This document shows, in pieces, positions 1 through 12,631 of a stretch of DNA of 64,000 nt. The position numbers and the translations under genes were made by a program. How positions within the stretch are numbered: the first letter of the stretch is position 1; every line of letters starts with the position of its first letter. Below the pieces are notes generated by a model. It saw nothing but the letters and a program-made list of their open reading frames with translations. It was not told where the DNA came from and searched no databases. This stretch comes from Lunularia cruciata (taxonomy: Eukaryota; Streptophyta; Marchantiopsida; Lunulariales; Lunulariaceae): the NCBI GenBank assembly GCA_948567375.1, contig OX419755.1, positions 16,311,001 to 16,375,000 on the forward strand. Reading direction: 5' to 3'.

Positions 1-1750
1 TAAATTCTTGCTTCATCCCAAATGGACTTAACAATTATGTGGGTTTCTTGGCAATCTTCTATCTAATCCTACATCACACACTTAGGATTCTAACCTTATC
101 TTATCCTAAACTTTTGTAAACTTATAAAGCTTCTTGCACGTGTTAAGGGAGGTGTCAAGTCTTCTAGAAAGTCAACTTTGAATTTATAGAACTTTCTCTT
201 ACAACTCCAAAATGGTTCTTGGCTAGGAAGTTTTTTACATTTGTACACAACTCCAAAGATATTCCTCCTAAATTTAACAATTGAAAATGATTACAACTAA
301 GGACTTTGGGTCACTCTAGCACTATTGTCCTTCCTTTGGGGAGGTGAAGTACCTTTGGGCCGGTTCTCTATTACAAAAAACTAACTTTCCATTAAGATGC
401 CTAAACCACTCCTCTATTCTTTCCCTGTATTTTGGCTATTTTTTGAAGGTAAGTATCACATAATTTGGTGAAATTTTGTGGTATGTTTCATAATTTGGTG
501 GTATTTTTAGAAAGTAAGTATCACATAATTTGGTGAAATTTTAGTCTAAATGCTTTTTCAGCCAAAGTGTGAGCTGGTCCAATTGCTCTTTTTCATATAT
601 TCATCCCTCCAATTTGTGGGCTTGCAACTTCAGTTTGTGAATCTTTGCCTTCAAGAATGTCCCTTTGGCCTTCTTCTTTAACACTCTACAAACTAGTCTT
701 GCACTTCCTCCAAGTGTTGGATAGTCTTTTGCTTCAACTCCTCCAATTCCTGGTTCAGGACTCCCACTTCCTTTTTGACTTCTTCCAACATTCAAGATTG
801 ATCAGATTCTCATTTTGTCCTTTCCTTTAGGTCTTTGTCCATCTGATCCAATTACATGGCCACTTCATTTTGGTTCTCATCCATATACATATTCAGAAGT
901 ACTATACAAACCTTAATATTCTCCAATTTGGAGTGAATGTTCATCACTTCTTTATTTGTAGCTTGTAGTTGATATTCATGCCCCAACTGAAGATCCTTCT
1001 TCTCCATCTGCAACTTGCCTAGATCCAATTGCACTTGCTTTAGTTCCTTCTCATGTTCTTTTTAGCTCACAACAAAGGTGGTATTTTGTATTCTTACCTC
1101 AAAGATGTCTTGTGTCAATGAGTTCACCCTCTTTACCTCCTCCTTGTATAGAATTTGGGCTTTGGCCAATTCCTCCTTTACCTTCTCTTCTTTGGCCTGC
1201 TTGGTGTAGAGTTCTTTTTGCATGGCATGCACAAAGAACTCTACACCAAGTGAGCCAAAGAAGCAGGGTTGTGTGGTCCATGATCTCAAGATTATCCTCC
1301 TAATATTGTGGGAGAAGAAGCTCCATCGTCTATAATGCTGCATCCACCAAATTCATCACAAAATATGGCCCCTCTTTCATCTACACTATGGTTTTTACGG
1401 TATGTCTTGCCTTCATCTTTGGCTAGTACTTATGGGAGAGGACCTTTGGCTTCTTCTTGTTGAAGAACTTTGGCTTTGATATTGACTGCTTCTTTTGTTT
1501 CTTTGGGCCAAGGTTGTAGTTGTGGATACTTCTTCTCTTCTACTTGCACTTCTTATTGCAATCTAGTTTTGATTGTGACTTGGTGATGCTCTCAACCGTT
1601 TGAGAGATTACTCTTGCTTCTTTGGGGTAATTCTCCAACTCCTCACTTAGCTTTAGATTGGGTGTCTTCATACCATTTGTCCTAGTCTTTTAATTTTGCA
1701 GCCAGTTCTTCAAGGAGGGTGCCTCTTGAGACCTAAAGACACAAGTTACA
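1..1750 (-). mobile_element. Retroelement-like remnant, copy A: lysine-rich linker and coiled-coil protein (decayed)
   Basis: Read on the minus strand, the stretch from about 1,700 down to 1,380 encodes a lysine-rich segment broken by stops. From about 1,343 down to 600 comes a heptad-rich coiled coil in several short open segments (1062-1343, 852-1034, 601-795), with runs such as KEEKVKEELAKAQ. The order, linker then coiled coil, matches copies B1 (24-26.4 kb) and D (48.5-51.7 kb). The low end (about 60-340) resembles 24,140-24,360 by eye, so the flanking non-coding sequence is shared too. No reverse transcriptase, integrase or protease is visible, so the retroelement assignment rests on repetition and on the layout of related copies. 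No intact gene is present. The protein family is not one I recognise. Confidence 0.5.
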
Positions 1751-1839
1751 CAACAATGTACATGTTGATCTCTTGTCCAATCATTTCAAAAGTCACATGA
1801 AATAGAAGTTTGAGGACCCATTAAACAAGATGTTAGGTC

Positions 1840-3300
1840 AAGTTTGCAGATTACAAGAGGAAAGTTGAGCTCCTATTGCATATGCAAAGGGCAAAGGAAA
1901 TTTTACGCAATATTTCTCATGATAGTGTACAATGTGGATCATTAATTGTGAATTAGTCTTAGTATAAATTGTAATTGGCCTAGTAAAGTAAAGATAAAAT
2001 CTTTTAGGCCAAAGATTTTTGTGATTGTAAAGCTTTGACTCATGACCTTTCTTGTAAGCGTGTAAATTTGTAATGACCTTTGTGATTAGTAGCCAAAGGA
2101 GACACAAGAAGTAGACTACAAAATTGGGAGGTTGATCAAGCATTGCCACTTAGGCAACCCTTAATTTAGTAAGGTTGGGATAAGATAAGGTAATCAAATC
2201 AAATTAGCAAATTGTGATATAAATGAGCATATGTGATTTTTGGTAAATTATAGCCATCAAATCTCTTCAGCTAAGAGGAAGGATTATTATAAAGGGCTTA
2301 AGTCCAGTATAAACTATATTTATTTTTCATTTATACAATGAGTCAATTCTTGGCTGACAAAGCTTTATACCCACAAGACCTTTAGATTTTATGTGTCTAA
2401 GTCTACATTCTTTGTGATTGGTTGTGCACTTGGATGAGTAGTGATGAGAAAGTATGTAATAGAATCACAAGTGCTTGATTACCATGAGGTGTATTTGTAC
2501 TTTATAAGAATGTGTGAGTTTTGAGGGATTCAAAGAGGTGACTCATATGTGGAAGACTTGATTCTAAAATGGAGTATTAGAAAGTACCACTATAAGGGAA
2601 ACCCAAGAATCATGATCTATCCATCACTCTTATATGTGCACCTTATGGTAAGGGTGGTACATAGTTGTTGTGGTTGTAGTCATTAAAATGATATGACCTT
2701 TGTGGTAAAAACTACCCAAGAAGTAGAAACAACTATTGGTGGAGGCCTTAAACTTGTGCAATAGCAACAATTGGCATTTATGATAAGTCAGAATGTTCAC
2801 AAAGTTTAAATTTTAAATGAAGAGCAGGTGCTAATGATGATTGGCCAAGTTATGCCTTCCATGAAAAGTGATTGCAAAGCAAAGTGACCTTCATGACAAA
2901 TGAAGCATCATTTTAAAGAATAATTGGGAAAGGATCTTCAGAAAAAGTAAATTTTCCCTTTTTCGTAGTGTGCCATAAGGGGATGACACTACATTATTTT
3001 ATGGATGATTCTACCAAAGAGGTAAAATAGGAAACAATAAATTATTAACCATTGTGATACATTTCCTTCATTTTCACTACAATATCTACTTGGGATCCCT
3101 TTCCAAGTGAGAGCTTCTTAAGATTACAATCTTTTATCATGAAGCATGAAAATATTTCAACTCCAATGTTATTAAGCATTAGCTAGACTATACGTAAGTA
3201 AAATTCCATAGTGAAAAGAGAATGTCAACAAATTCTAGTCATGATGTTGCATTATTCTTGCTAGCAAGTTTTATTTATGCAAGCATAAACTATACAACTT
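1840..3300 (+). repeat. Dispersed repeat shared with 22,100-23,300
   Basis: Non-coding AT-rich sequence that aligns by eye, in the same orientation, with 22,270-22,960. Matching landmarks include a GGATAAGATAAGGTAA-like stretch near 2,180, a TTGATGAGTAGTGATGAG-like stretch near 2,440, and an AGAAGTACCACT-like stretch near 2,582. Open frames here are short and not convincing. It is probably long-terminal-repeat or untranslated DNA of the same element family as copy A. Confidence 0.4.
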
Positions 3301-3815
3301 ACTTTAAATACAATTATTAGTCAAATTTACTATAATAGCACATGGTATATAGATAGGGTCACTCATATTTAAAGGAAGATATAAAAGCTTCACAAAAATA
3401 TTAACAGATTTTAATATTAAACATGAAACTAAAAAGTTCCACAAGTGGACAAGGACACTACAAAACCTTGGTAACATGTATGTTTTGTGGAATATACTAT
3501 ATTATATTTGTGTATTATTAAATTATTTCAGTAAAATTTTATGAGATTTTTTCACTTATCTATCTCATGAAATTACTGCACTATTCAAATTCATATACCT
3601 TGCTAGAATAGACAATTAACCATCTCCTTCACCAAATGTTGTCTTACCATGCACCCTTTTCAAAACTTGATTATTTTGCAAATATGAAAAAATGCTTTTC
3701 AAGCAATTAAAACATCATCATTTAGGTGAATTTAGTGTTTGATATGTTAGGACAATATGAGAAATAAAAGACATTGGACCTTTATTTCTTGATAAATATC
3801 ACACCATTGAAAGAG

Positions 3816-3817
<2 letters not shown>

Positions 3818-3902
<85 letters not shown>
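3818..3902. repeat. AT dinucleotide microsatellite
   Basis: An uninterrupted run of alternating A and T, roughly 42 dinucleotides long, flanked by unique AT-rich DNA. It can fold on itself, and its length is likely to vary between individuals. Confidence 0.95.
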
Positions 3903-3904
<2 letters not shown>

Positions 3905-6229
3905 TTAAACCTTTCTAGAATCTTTTAAACATAGTTCACCAAAGAAGATTGTAGATAATCATAAAAGGTTATGTAATAAATATGCTCTATCCATTGTTTA
4001 TATAATAAGTAATATGCAATGCTATTCAAGTATCATAAAGATTTTGTCTTTGTATGAGCCTTACCATATAGTCAAGCCCTATGTAAGGACCATAGTCAAA
4101 CATCCTAAACACATGGTAATGGCTCTTAGAAAATGATTGATCAATGAAAGAGCAAATATTGAATGAACTTGAACTTATAATCTAGTCAAAACCTTGATTT
4201 GTCAAGGATTTGACTAGATTTTAAATCAAACTATTGTGTCAAAATTAGACTATTTACTGCCTCTTTTATACCTCTCTTTGGTATATAAGTAGATGTTTGA
4301 GGATGTCTAATTCAACTTAGATAATCAATTTTTATATTTATAAATTTCTTCTTCCCATTGAAAAAGGATTGATATAATTTTTTGATTTTTTGGATTGATA
4401 CAAATTCTTTTAAATCTCAAAGTATTGCTAACGAAGGGCTCATTAGCTACTTAAATTCTTATATCAACACCTCTCTATCATGCTCTTTTCTTTTTTGTCC
4501 AAACCATTGCATTTGGAGATTATGTTTTATTTATATATGAAAATGAAAAAAATTTATTAATCAAAGGAACCCTCAAATTTAATCATTATTGAGCCTTGAA
4601 ATTTAAAGCTAACAAAAGTATAGCAAAGACATATTTTAGTTTCAATCTTTTATGGGTTGCATTCTATTTTTACTAGCTAAATTTACCACAACCTAAAAAG
4701 ATGAGATTTCATTAAACATAACTTTTGAATGCTAAACATATTTTTGATATAGGTATCAACCCAAAGGATGGATCCAAACTATATAGGAGGTGATATATTA
4801 GCTAAATTTCTGACTACTTGTGGAAATATTATGCAAGAGAGATATCGGATGTGAACCATACTAATGTTATGGTAGTTGAAGGTTAGCATGCCAATATATC
4901 CTGTTGATAATGAGATAGTACAAAATTATAGAGATAATCTTTTGTTCACTTGAGCTAGTGGTAAGATCTTTAAGCTTTTATTGATTTTGCTAGTATTATG
5001 AGATTTGGAGGATTGTTGAGGAATTTTGCTAATAATTAGCTTCAACATTAAGTATGGAGGATATTATGAACTAATATTAACAGCTAAAAGTATACTCTTC
5101 ATATTCTTCAAAATTTGGTCAAATTGATGTATAAAATAGTCAAATATCTATAATTTTATCTATTTTATAAGAAAAACACATTCTTTATTAAAAATACTTA
5201 AAATTTACATTTTTCATGAATTTTCCTGTGTTTTCAAGTTATATTCTTATCATATGTATTGTTGGTTAACGCATTCTCTCTTCTTAGATCTATACTATGC
5301 TTGGGAATTATAATTGCTCTATCCTTCTTAATATATTCTCGTTCTTGCTTTCTTTTACATCTTCTACTCTCAAGTGCTAAATTGATATATGTATGCTCAT
5401 GTAAGAGTTTTTCTTTGAAGTTTTTCATATTTATTCTTTGATGTCATTATGGAACTAAAAGTTTAGAACCTATACTTATTCTACTCAATGAAGTCTAAGT
5501 AGTGATTAGGTGTTCCAAATACCAGCTACAACAACTTAAATACAAATTATAACCACTAGATTGATTTAATTCCTTACGTAAGCAAAGTACATATTTCTCA
5601 TAATTTTATATGAAATTTCACTTATATTTTCAACAAGAACTTGATATTTATCATTAGTATGTCAAGAATATTTCTCAATATTCCATGGAATAGAGGTGGA
5701 TACAAGTCCCGCTCTTAAGTACAAGCTTGAGATATATATACTTAAATTATCTAAATTTTGTGGTGTAAAATTGTACCTAAGATAGATAAGGATAGGGATA
5801 AGGATAAAGATGAGGACTTTTTTTAAGCAGGAAATAACAATCTTATCAATCAAATCCACATAATTATTCATTGTAATAAGAAAAAAAGTGTTGAAAAAGT
5901 GAAAAAAAGTGTTTCCTTCCTTATATAGTGGAATTTCTTGTTTAAATCAAGCAATACCAATATATAAAATATCATTTGTGGATTTTCTATGAAGGATATT
6001 TTCACAAAAATTCTGCATTTTTTTATATCCTAAGTTGAATTTATATTTTGGTAGCATATGTTGCTATTTTTGAATAGCAACGTTTGTTATCTCAATAATA
6101 TTGTAATAAAGTTAGCAATATTAATGCTTTCATCCCAAAATTTATTCATAAAGTGCATAGAAAAACTCTACTAACAAATTTTATTGACAATCATAAATAA
6201 GACAAAAAATTTGTAGATATTTAATTGTA

Positions 6230-6790
6230 AAGTCGGTTGATTTAAAAAATCTCCATAAATATTAAAGAGTGAAAGAACATTGATAGCAAAGTTAGTTTAT
6301 ATTTAGACTTCTTCACGAAGAGTGAAGGAACATGGTAAAAAAAGTTGGTTATCTCTCAAAAAACTTTAGAAATAGAGTACATGAAGTTTTCTAAATAGTA
6401 GTTGATATTAAAAAATCCACAAGAGAGTGAAGGATAATAATCAAAAAATTTAGTTAATGTTCAACAAATTCTACCATGAGGGTGGAAGCAAAATAATATT
6501 TTGAGCAAAGTTAGTTGATTTTACAATACATCCACATAGAAAGTTGTAAAAGATTGATAATTAAGTTGTTTGATTTTTAGACAATTTTATGAAGGAAGTG
6601 GAGCAATATGGCTAATAAGTTGGTTGATTTTCAAAAAATTATATAAAGAGATGGGTGAATATTTGTAAAAAACTTAGCTAATTTTCAAGAAACTCCACAA
6701 CGAGTGGTGGAAATTGTTCTTAAAATTAGCTTAGTTTTAAGAAACTTCACCATGAGAGTATAGAACTATTGCAAGCAACATTATATGATA
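6230..6790. repeat. Degenerate tandem array, period about 55 bp
   Basis: A motif resembling GTTAGTTGATTTTCAAAAAA followed by CTCCACAA-GAGAGTGAAGGA recurs about ten times. The GTTGGTT/GTTAGTT element occurs near 6,232, 6,291, 6,344, 6,401, 6,450, 6,510, 6,565, 6,619, 6,673 and 6,726, giving spacings of 49-60 bp. Units have diverged strongly, so this is an old satellite-like or minisatellite array. No coding frame runs through it. Confidence 0.6.
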
Positions 6791-6921
6791 AAGAATCATG
6801 ATCAGAAGTCAATTGAGGAATAGTTAGTAGCTTTGCAAATATAGAACTATCGCAAGCAACATTATATGATAAAGAATCATGATCAGAAGTCAAGTGAGGA
6901 ATAGTTAGTAGCTTTGCTAAT
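6760..6921. repeat. Two-copy tandem duplication, 81-bp unit
   Basis: The unit beginning TAGAACTATTGCAAGCAACA at 6,761 is repeated at 6,842 with only a few substitutions, so it is recent. It sits at the end of the older 55-bp-period array. Confidence 0.9.
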
Positions 6922-8267
6922 ACTTACTAGTGAATTTCATTGCAATTTAAATAACTGAGGATCATTGAATTTAAAATTGAACAAACATAAAAGAAAGAGA
7001 CTACAATAAGAAAAGGTTATCTACATCATATCTAGAATTCAAAAGTCAATGATTGATTGAATTTGACTTTATATAATAGGAAATCTTACATGAAGAGGCT
7101 GATTCAAAGTTCAAAAATTAAAAATAGAAACAATGCAATGCTGTGGTCAAATTTGTTGTACATATTCAAGTCAGCAAGAGGATGTTGAAGTTTTTACTCA
7201 TAGTTACTTGGAAAACGATGAAAAAACTTATGAAGCTCATTGTTCCCTTTTGCTTGTATAAAGAATTCTGAAATTCTTACAATGCATTTGCCATTGAGTG
7301 TACTATATAGCTAAGTTCATAGCAACCAAGGATTGGAGGGATGTAGATATTGGATTCTGATTGGAGGGATGTAGATATTACAAGATCATAAAGTTTAGCC
7401 CTATATTCATAACTCAAACTAGTACTTAAATAATCAAAACTTAAGCTATCTGCCAACATGACTTACTTGACCAACCATACCTCACAATCAATCTCGTCCA
7501 AAACTTTAAAACCCCTTACATGATATCATTGATAAACTATTACTCCATGCTAGATCTCCTTTAAAAACCTAGAAACCACCTTACATAATGTCCTGATTCA
7601 AAAGAAACAAAAATAAGTAAAGATGAAGTCTGAATATATTTTCAGTTTTATTTTATCAAATTTTCTTCTCCATTACATAGACTTGCCATAATTTGGGTAC
7701 CCCATTTCAGATTGAATGAACTATTTTTACCTTTCATACATTTTTAACTATTTTTGATTTCATATCCTTGATCTACTTTATGTTTGCTAGCAAAAATAGT
7801 TATAAAGATTTTTTTTGTTCCTATTTATATTAACAATATTATTGGCTTGTTTAGTGATACCGCTTACATAATGAATAGAATAAGTTTTAAGATTACTATG
7901 CAGCTATATTAGTTACCTTTACTAACAATAATTGTAGCACTAGTATGATTCCTTTTTGTTTACAAAGGCTTGAGAAAAAGTTAATTAGAGTATCTCCTCA
8001 CGTTGTTAATAAATTGTCTCCATTATATTGATATTATCAACAATCTTATTACTTAATATTATAAGAGTTTTAATTTATACTTCTAATTTATTTTCAATTA
8101 TACATATAAATATTTCTATTTTTATTTTAATATTGATAATACCATGAAACATCATGTGAATCAGATAACTCCTAGAAAATATGTTATAAATAAGTATTTT
8201 ATGTAATAAAAATAAAAAGGAAAGAACTGATAATTAAAATTAAATTGTTCATGATATATGATAAAGC

Positions 8268-8304
<37 letters not shown>
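8268..8304. repeat. AT dinucleotide microsatellite (short)
   Basis: Alternating A and T, about 18 dinucleotides, followed by a degenerate TTTATAT stretch. Confidence 0.9.
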
Positions 8305-8312
<8 letters not shown>

Positions 8313-9291
8313 TTATACTTATGAAACATTCAATGAAGGATAAAGTAGTTCCAAGCTCTGATTAAAAAGTTTCTATGAGATACAATTATTAGCTTCATAT
8401 GAAATATAATTGAAGAAATTGCAAGTAATAAGGATGTTTAATATTTCCTAAAATATAATTATCAATGTATAATCTAAGAAATGTCAACTTGGTTAGGAGG
8501 ATTAAACAATCAAACATAAAAAACAAACCACTATTTCATCTAGTGTGTTGGAATGAACTCTAGGTCAAATTTGTATTATTGTTTTATAATGCTTACATGA
8601 TTCTCCGTGTGGCAGTTCTATAAAGGGTGGATAAAAATTTATCTCATCACTTAAATAATTAAATTTGTTTGCTCTAAGTATCTACAATTTTCAGATGATC
8701 TTTGATCCCCAAAAGATAAGAAATTGCAACCGTAAATATTACCCATTAATGTTTGAGTTTAGTTGATCACTAGAAATCCTTTTGCATGAGATTAGACTAT
8801 ACCATTTGCTATAAGAAAAAATTACAAGCTATATAAACAAATTACTTTGCAACAAAGGGGCGGATATTATAGTTTGACTATTGTGGGGCTCATACTTTAT
8901 CCTCTAATCTAACTTTCTTTATTATCAAATCTCTCATGTTCCTTTGGACACACTAGCATACGTCCTTACCGACTATGCACAACGTTACCAAAATAGAAAC
9001 TTGGATTCTTTACCATTTCATCTTGGAAAGTACTTCCATGTTAGATTCAAAGCAACATGTTAGGTGCACAGCCTACTATTATCAGCTACCGTTTGGTGAA
9101 AAGAAAGCTCATAGTTTCTTCATAAAGCCTCCACCTGCTCTCTTAATTGGCAACAGGAAATTGGCTCCATAGGAAAATATTACATTAAATAGAATTTCCA
9201 AGATGGTCCTGGTTACTTCTAAGTTGATCAAGCTTGTCAAACCACTCTCAAAAAAGTCATGTACTATAGGCAAATATCAAGCATTCCATAT

Positions 9292-9478
9292 CAAAATTTT
9301 GGATCCGAGTTTAGTATTCACATCAAGAGTGGTATGCTCCGAAGAAGTGGTATTTTGGGTCCACGAAACTACGATGAGCCCCGTAACAAAATATTGGATC
9401 CAAGTTTAGTATTCGCATCAAGAGTAGTATGCTCACAAGAAGTGGTATTTGGGTCTACGAAATGAGCCCCATGTGAAT
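9292..9478. repeat. Two-copy tandem duplication, 95-bp unit
   Basis: The segment starting with TTGGATCCGAGTTTAGTATT near 9,299 recurs at about 9,394 with few changes. It lies about 550 bp upstream of the AAA ATPase start codon, at the border between AT-rich repeat DNA and the gene's GC-richer flank. Confidence 0.85.
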
Positions 9479-9479
9479 A

Positions 9480-10012
9480 CTAGTTCTGAGAGAAAGTGAG
9501 TAAGAGTGACGGGTTCTCCAAAGTGTAGTGGTGAAGAAAAGGGGTGGACTGGAGGTGGAAGTAAGAAGGAGAAGAGGATGATAGGAAGACGACGACTTAG
9601 GGCTTGCTCTGATCGATATACTGACCATTTCCTTCCTTTCCGTGGAGAAGGAAGAGAGAGGGCCACGCAATCCGAACATAAGAAGAACAACAACAGAACA
9701 AACTGTGCAGGTGGTGGATGATCAGGGTTTTGTTCAATCTTGGGTCGGAGGAGGAGAACAAGAAGTAGTGGAGAAGAAAATAAGGGGTCGGTTCTCGGCA
9801 GGGGGAAAGTGGTTGTGTATTTTGAAAGGGAATTGGTGAGGATGATTTGTTGAGATGATGATACGGAGGGGAAGAGCATGAGGAGAAGCGCAGGAAATTT
9901 GGCTTGCGGGTGGAGTGTGGGAATAGGAAATTGTGGCTGGATTGGGGGGAGATTGTGAAATCTGTTGGAAGTGGAGAATTGGAGTAGTGGAGGAGACAGG
10001 TGGGCTGCTTTG
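9480..10012 (+). promoter_or_regulatory. 5' flank and probable 5' UTR of the AAA ATPase gene (purine-rich)
   Basis: The plus strand is strikingly purine-rich (many GGA, GAAG and AGAAG tracts), unlike the AT-rich DNA upstream. No clear TATA box or transcription start can be assigned. The long minus-strand frames here (9433-10125, 9597-10190) are the pyrimidine-rich complement of this bias and have no motif, so they are not treated as genes. Confidence 0.35.
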
Positions 10013-12631
10013 ATGGGGGCGAGTAGTCGAGCAGCCTCCGTAGGCCAGGAACTTGTTCTGTATGCTGTGAGTGCGGCTCTGAGTTGTTTAGTGCTTTTCG
10101 TGGGACTGCGCCATCTTGATCCCAATCGCTCTCAGGCCAAGAAGGCCGCCGAGCGGAAGAAGGAAATAACCAGACGGCTTGGTCGTCCATTTATTCAAAC
10201 CAACAGCTATGAGGTATATTGCCGTCATGTTTAAAGCTCTTTACCTTGCATTCAGGTTTCAAGCGATTCATCCTGCCTTTCACGTGTGTTTCGATTTGAG
10301 GTTTCAGGCAATTGCCCTTGTTTTGTCTTCACAAGATTTCTTACAAAGTCGTCGTACGGAAAGCCGGAGAATCCTCTCACAATTTCTCAATCCTTTGAAA
10401 GCCTCTCTCAGAGTACTTTAAGTAATGGTTCCATGCTTACTTTGCAGCATCAATCATACTGCAATTGTATAACTGGCAGATGTAAAAATCAATTCTTCCG
10501 GCAAATCTAGGTTATGCTTTTCATTATAAAGTTTAAATGACTTATCCTGGGTCTGTAAATTCACCTTAATAGCTTCCACTCCTAAACTGCGACGAAACGC
10601 AAGCAGATACTGTAGGTTTTTAGTCTAGACAGATTCTTCATCCTTAAACTGACGGGAAACATCCCGCCAGTTTCTGGTTAGAAGCTCCTCTTTATGAATA
10701 TTCCATGTTTTAAGCCTGCACATCGTCTAGGGCGTGATGAAAGAGAATTATGTTGGAACGAAATGACAAACTACAAAGAAACATGTATTTATACGAGACA
10801 CTCAATAGTCGAACAAATTATTGAGCGTCGTATTGAGCTCTGCACTTTCCATGGCAGATTCCAAGGATGCGTATCGGAACAAAAGTTCCAGGCTTAGGAT
10901 TTATTTTTCATCGTCTAATCTCGGCCGTTCCTTGCAGGATATGATTGCTTGTGACGTAATAAATCCAGAAGACATCGACGTGACATTCAATTCAATCGGA
11001 GGGTTAGAATTAGTGAAACAGTCTCTACATGAATTGGTGATCCTTCCATTACAGCGTCCAGACTTGTTTCAACATGGAAAGCTATTAAGACCTCAAAAAG
11101 GAGTTTTGTTATATGGGCCTCCTGGAACTGGCAAAACTTTACTTGCCAAAGCCATTGCGAAGGAGTCTCAAGCTGTGTTTATTAATGTTCGCATTGCGAC
11201 ATTGATGAGCAAATGGTTTGGAGATGCCCAGAAGCTTGGTACGTCTTCCCCTCCACCCGAGATATCATTCTGGTCAGTTACGCCATGATAGACAAGTTTC
11301 AGAACCTTTGCACGCCCTTTGAACTTCCTGAACAACCATGGAGATGCAGTGCTTACTCTGGGAGATATTTCATGGTCCTGTATGTTTTAGTCTGATTTGG
11401 TTTGCATATTTTTGCTAAGAGTATGGTCCTCCTTCCTCTGTGCTCAGAAGTGTTCCACAACCTGAAGGCTTTTGCGTCTTATTCTGTATTATCTTTGTCT
11501 TTAAAATAGTTGACTGGGTTGCTGAATGAACATGTTTGCTTTCGTTACAGTTACAGCTGTATTTACTCTGGCTTACAAACTCCAACCTGCAATCATCTTC
11601 ATTGATGAGGTGGATAGCTTCCTTGGGCAACGTCGGGTTACAGAGCACGAGGCCTTAACTAATATGAAGACGGAGTTCATGGCCCTTTGGGACGGTTTCA
11701 CCACAGATCGTGAGTATTCTCATCTTGAGGTTGATTCGATGGTTGTTGAGTTACTTTTGAGTGTATACCCATTTGAGACAGCGCGGTTGGCCAGTCCAGA
11801 AAAGTCTGGGGTGCATGGGACCGTTATTAAGGAGGTTCGGCTTCACTTAGAAGGACGTGATTGAATCTGTATTCGGCTTTCATATTGCCTCTTAAAGCTG
11901 CAGCTGGAGAACTGGTCTCAGCAATTTTGATTGGACTGTCCTTTCTGACCTTCGAGAATCTATTTTTTGGCAACAGAGAATGCACGGGTGATGGTTTTGG
12001 CTGCTACCAACAGACCTTGGGAGCTTGACGAAGCAATACTGCGTCGTTTGCCTCGAGCTTTCGAGGTACCAATGCCAGATGCAAGGCAGCGGGCTAGCAT
12101 ATTGAAGGTGATTCTGAAGGGCGAGCATGTTGAGGAGGATCTTGACATTGAGAAACTGGCCAACCAGTCTGAGGGTTACAGTGGGTCGGACTTGACAGAG
12201 CTTTGCAAGCAAGCAGCGTACCTGCCAATTCGAGATTTACTAGCGGATGAGAGCCAAGATGACAAATATGAGAGACAAGGTTACTTAAGTGGCGAGGTAC
12301 GGGATCTATATCGTTTCTAAATCATGCTGTAGTAAATTCTAGATTCAGGAATGCAACTGGACTTTTGCGAACACTGTGCTGACTCGTCCTTACTGTCTAA
12401 CAGGACTTCAGGCCTTCGCCTAGACCTCTGAAGCAATCAGATTTTGAGTCCGTGCTTTCTATTTCAAGGACATCTAAAACCGCAGCCTACGACTATCAGT
12501 TCCAGCAAAGACATGCGAACATGGGAAGGTCTTCCGGAGAAGACCAGGTTGATTTTCCTGTTACTGATTTATTCAAGTTATTTGCCACATTAAGCAGTGC
12601 GAACAACCGTCGGGGTCCAACGGACCCATGA
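10013..12631 (+). CDS. MSP1/ATAD1-type AAA ATPase (membrane-anchored), complete spliced gene
   Basis: Five exons give a 402-aa protein: 10013-10213, 10938-11238, 11551-11709, 11977-12296 and 12404-12631. Every intron is GT-AG and all phases join cleanly. Residues about 13-32 form one membrane segment, followed by the family-typical LDPN sequence. Walker A GPPGTGKT is at 127-134, Walker B IIFIDE at 182-187, the ISNRVP-equivalent sensor region reads AATNRP with N232, and the arginine fingers are R243-R244. The sequence tracks the Arabidopsis ATAD1-like proteins (about 400 aa) along its length, including the INVR and [11 protein letters not shown] segments. Family knowledge: a hexameric unfoldase on the mitochondrial outer membrane and peroxisomes that extracts mislocalised tail-anchored proteins. 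The C-terminal exon (after residue 327) is less conserved. The start is the first ATG directly before the membrane segment. No lesion is seen. Family assignment is firm; the exact organelle is inferred. Confidence 0.92.

Larger units (their letters stand above)
3300..8960. other. AT-rich gene-free DNA
   Basis: Strongly AT-rich sequence with no frame longer than about 70 codons on either strand and no recognisable protein motif. It holds two AT microsatellites, a degenerate 55-bp-period array and an 81-bp duplication, each listed separately. There is also a small duplication near 7,333-7,382 (a GATTGGAGGGATGTAGATAT unit twice). I see no gene. Confidence 0.7.

Noticed and set aside
9433-10190. 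Overlapping minus-strand frames of 230 and 197 codons upstream of the AAA ATPase
   Set aside because: They are the complement of a purine-rich 5' flank, rich in Ser, Pro and Leu with no motif, and overlap exon 1 of a well supported gene.
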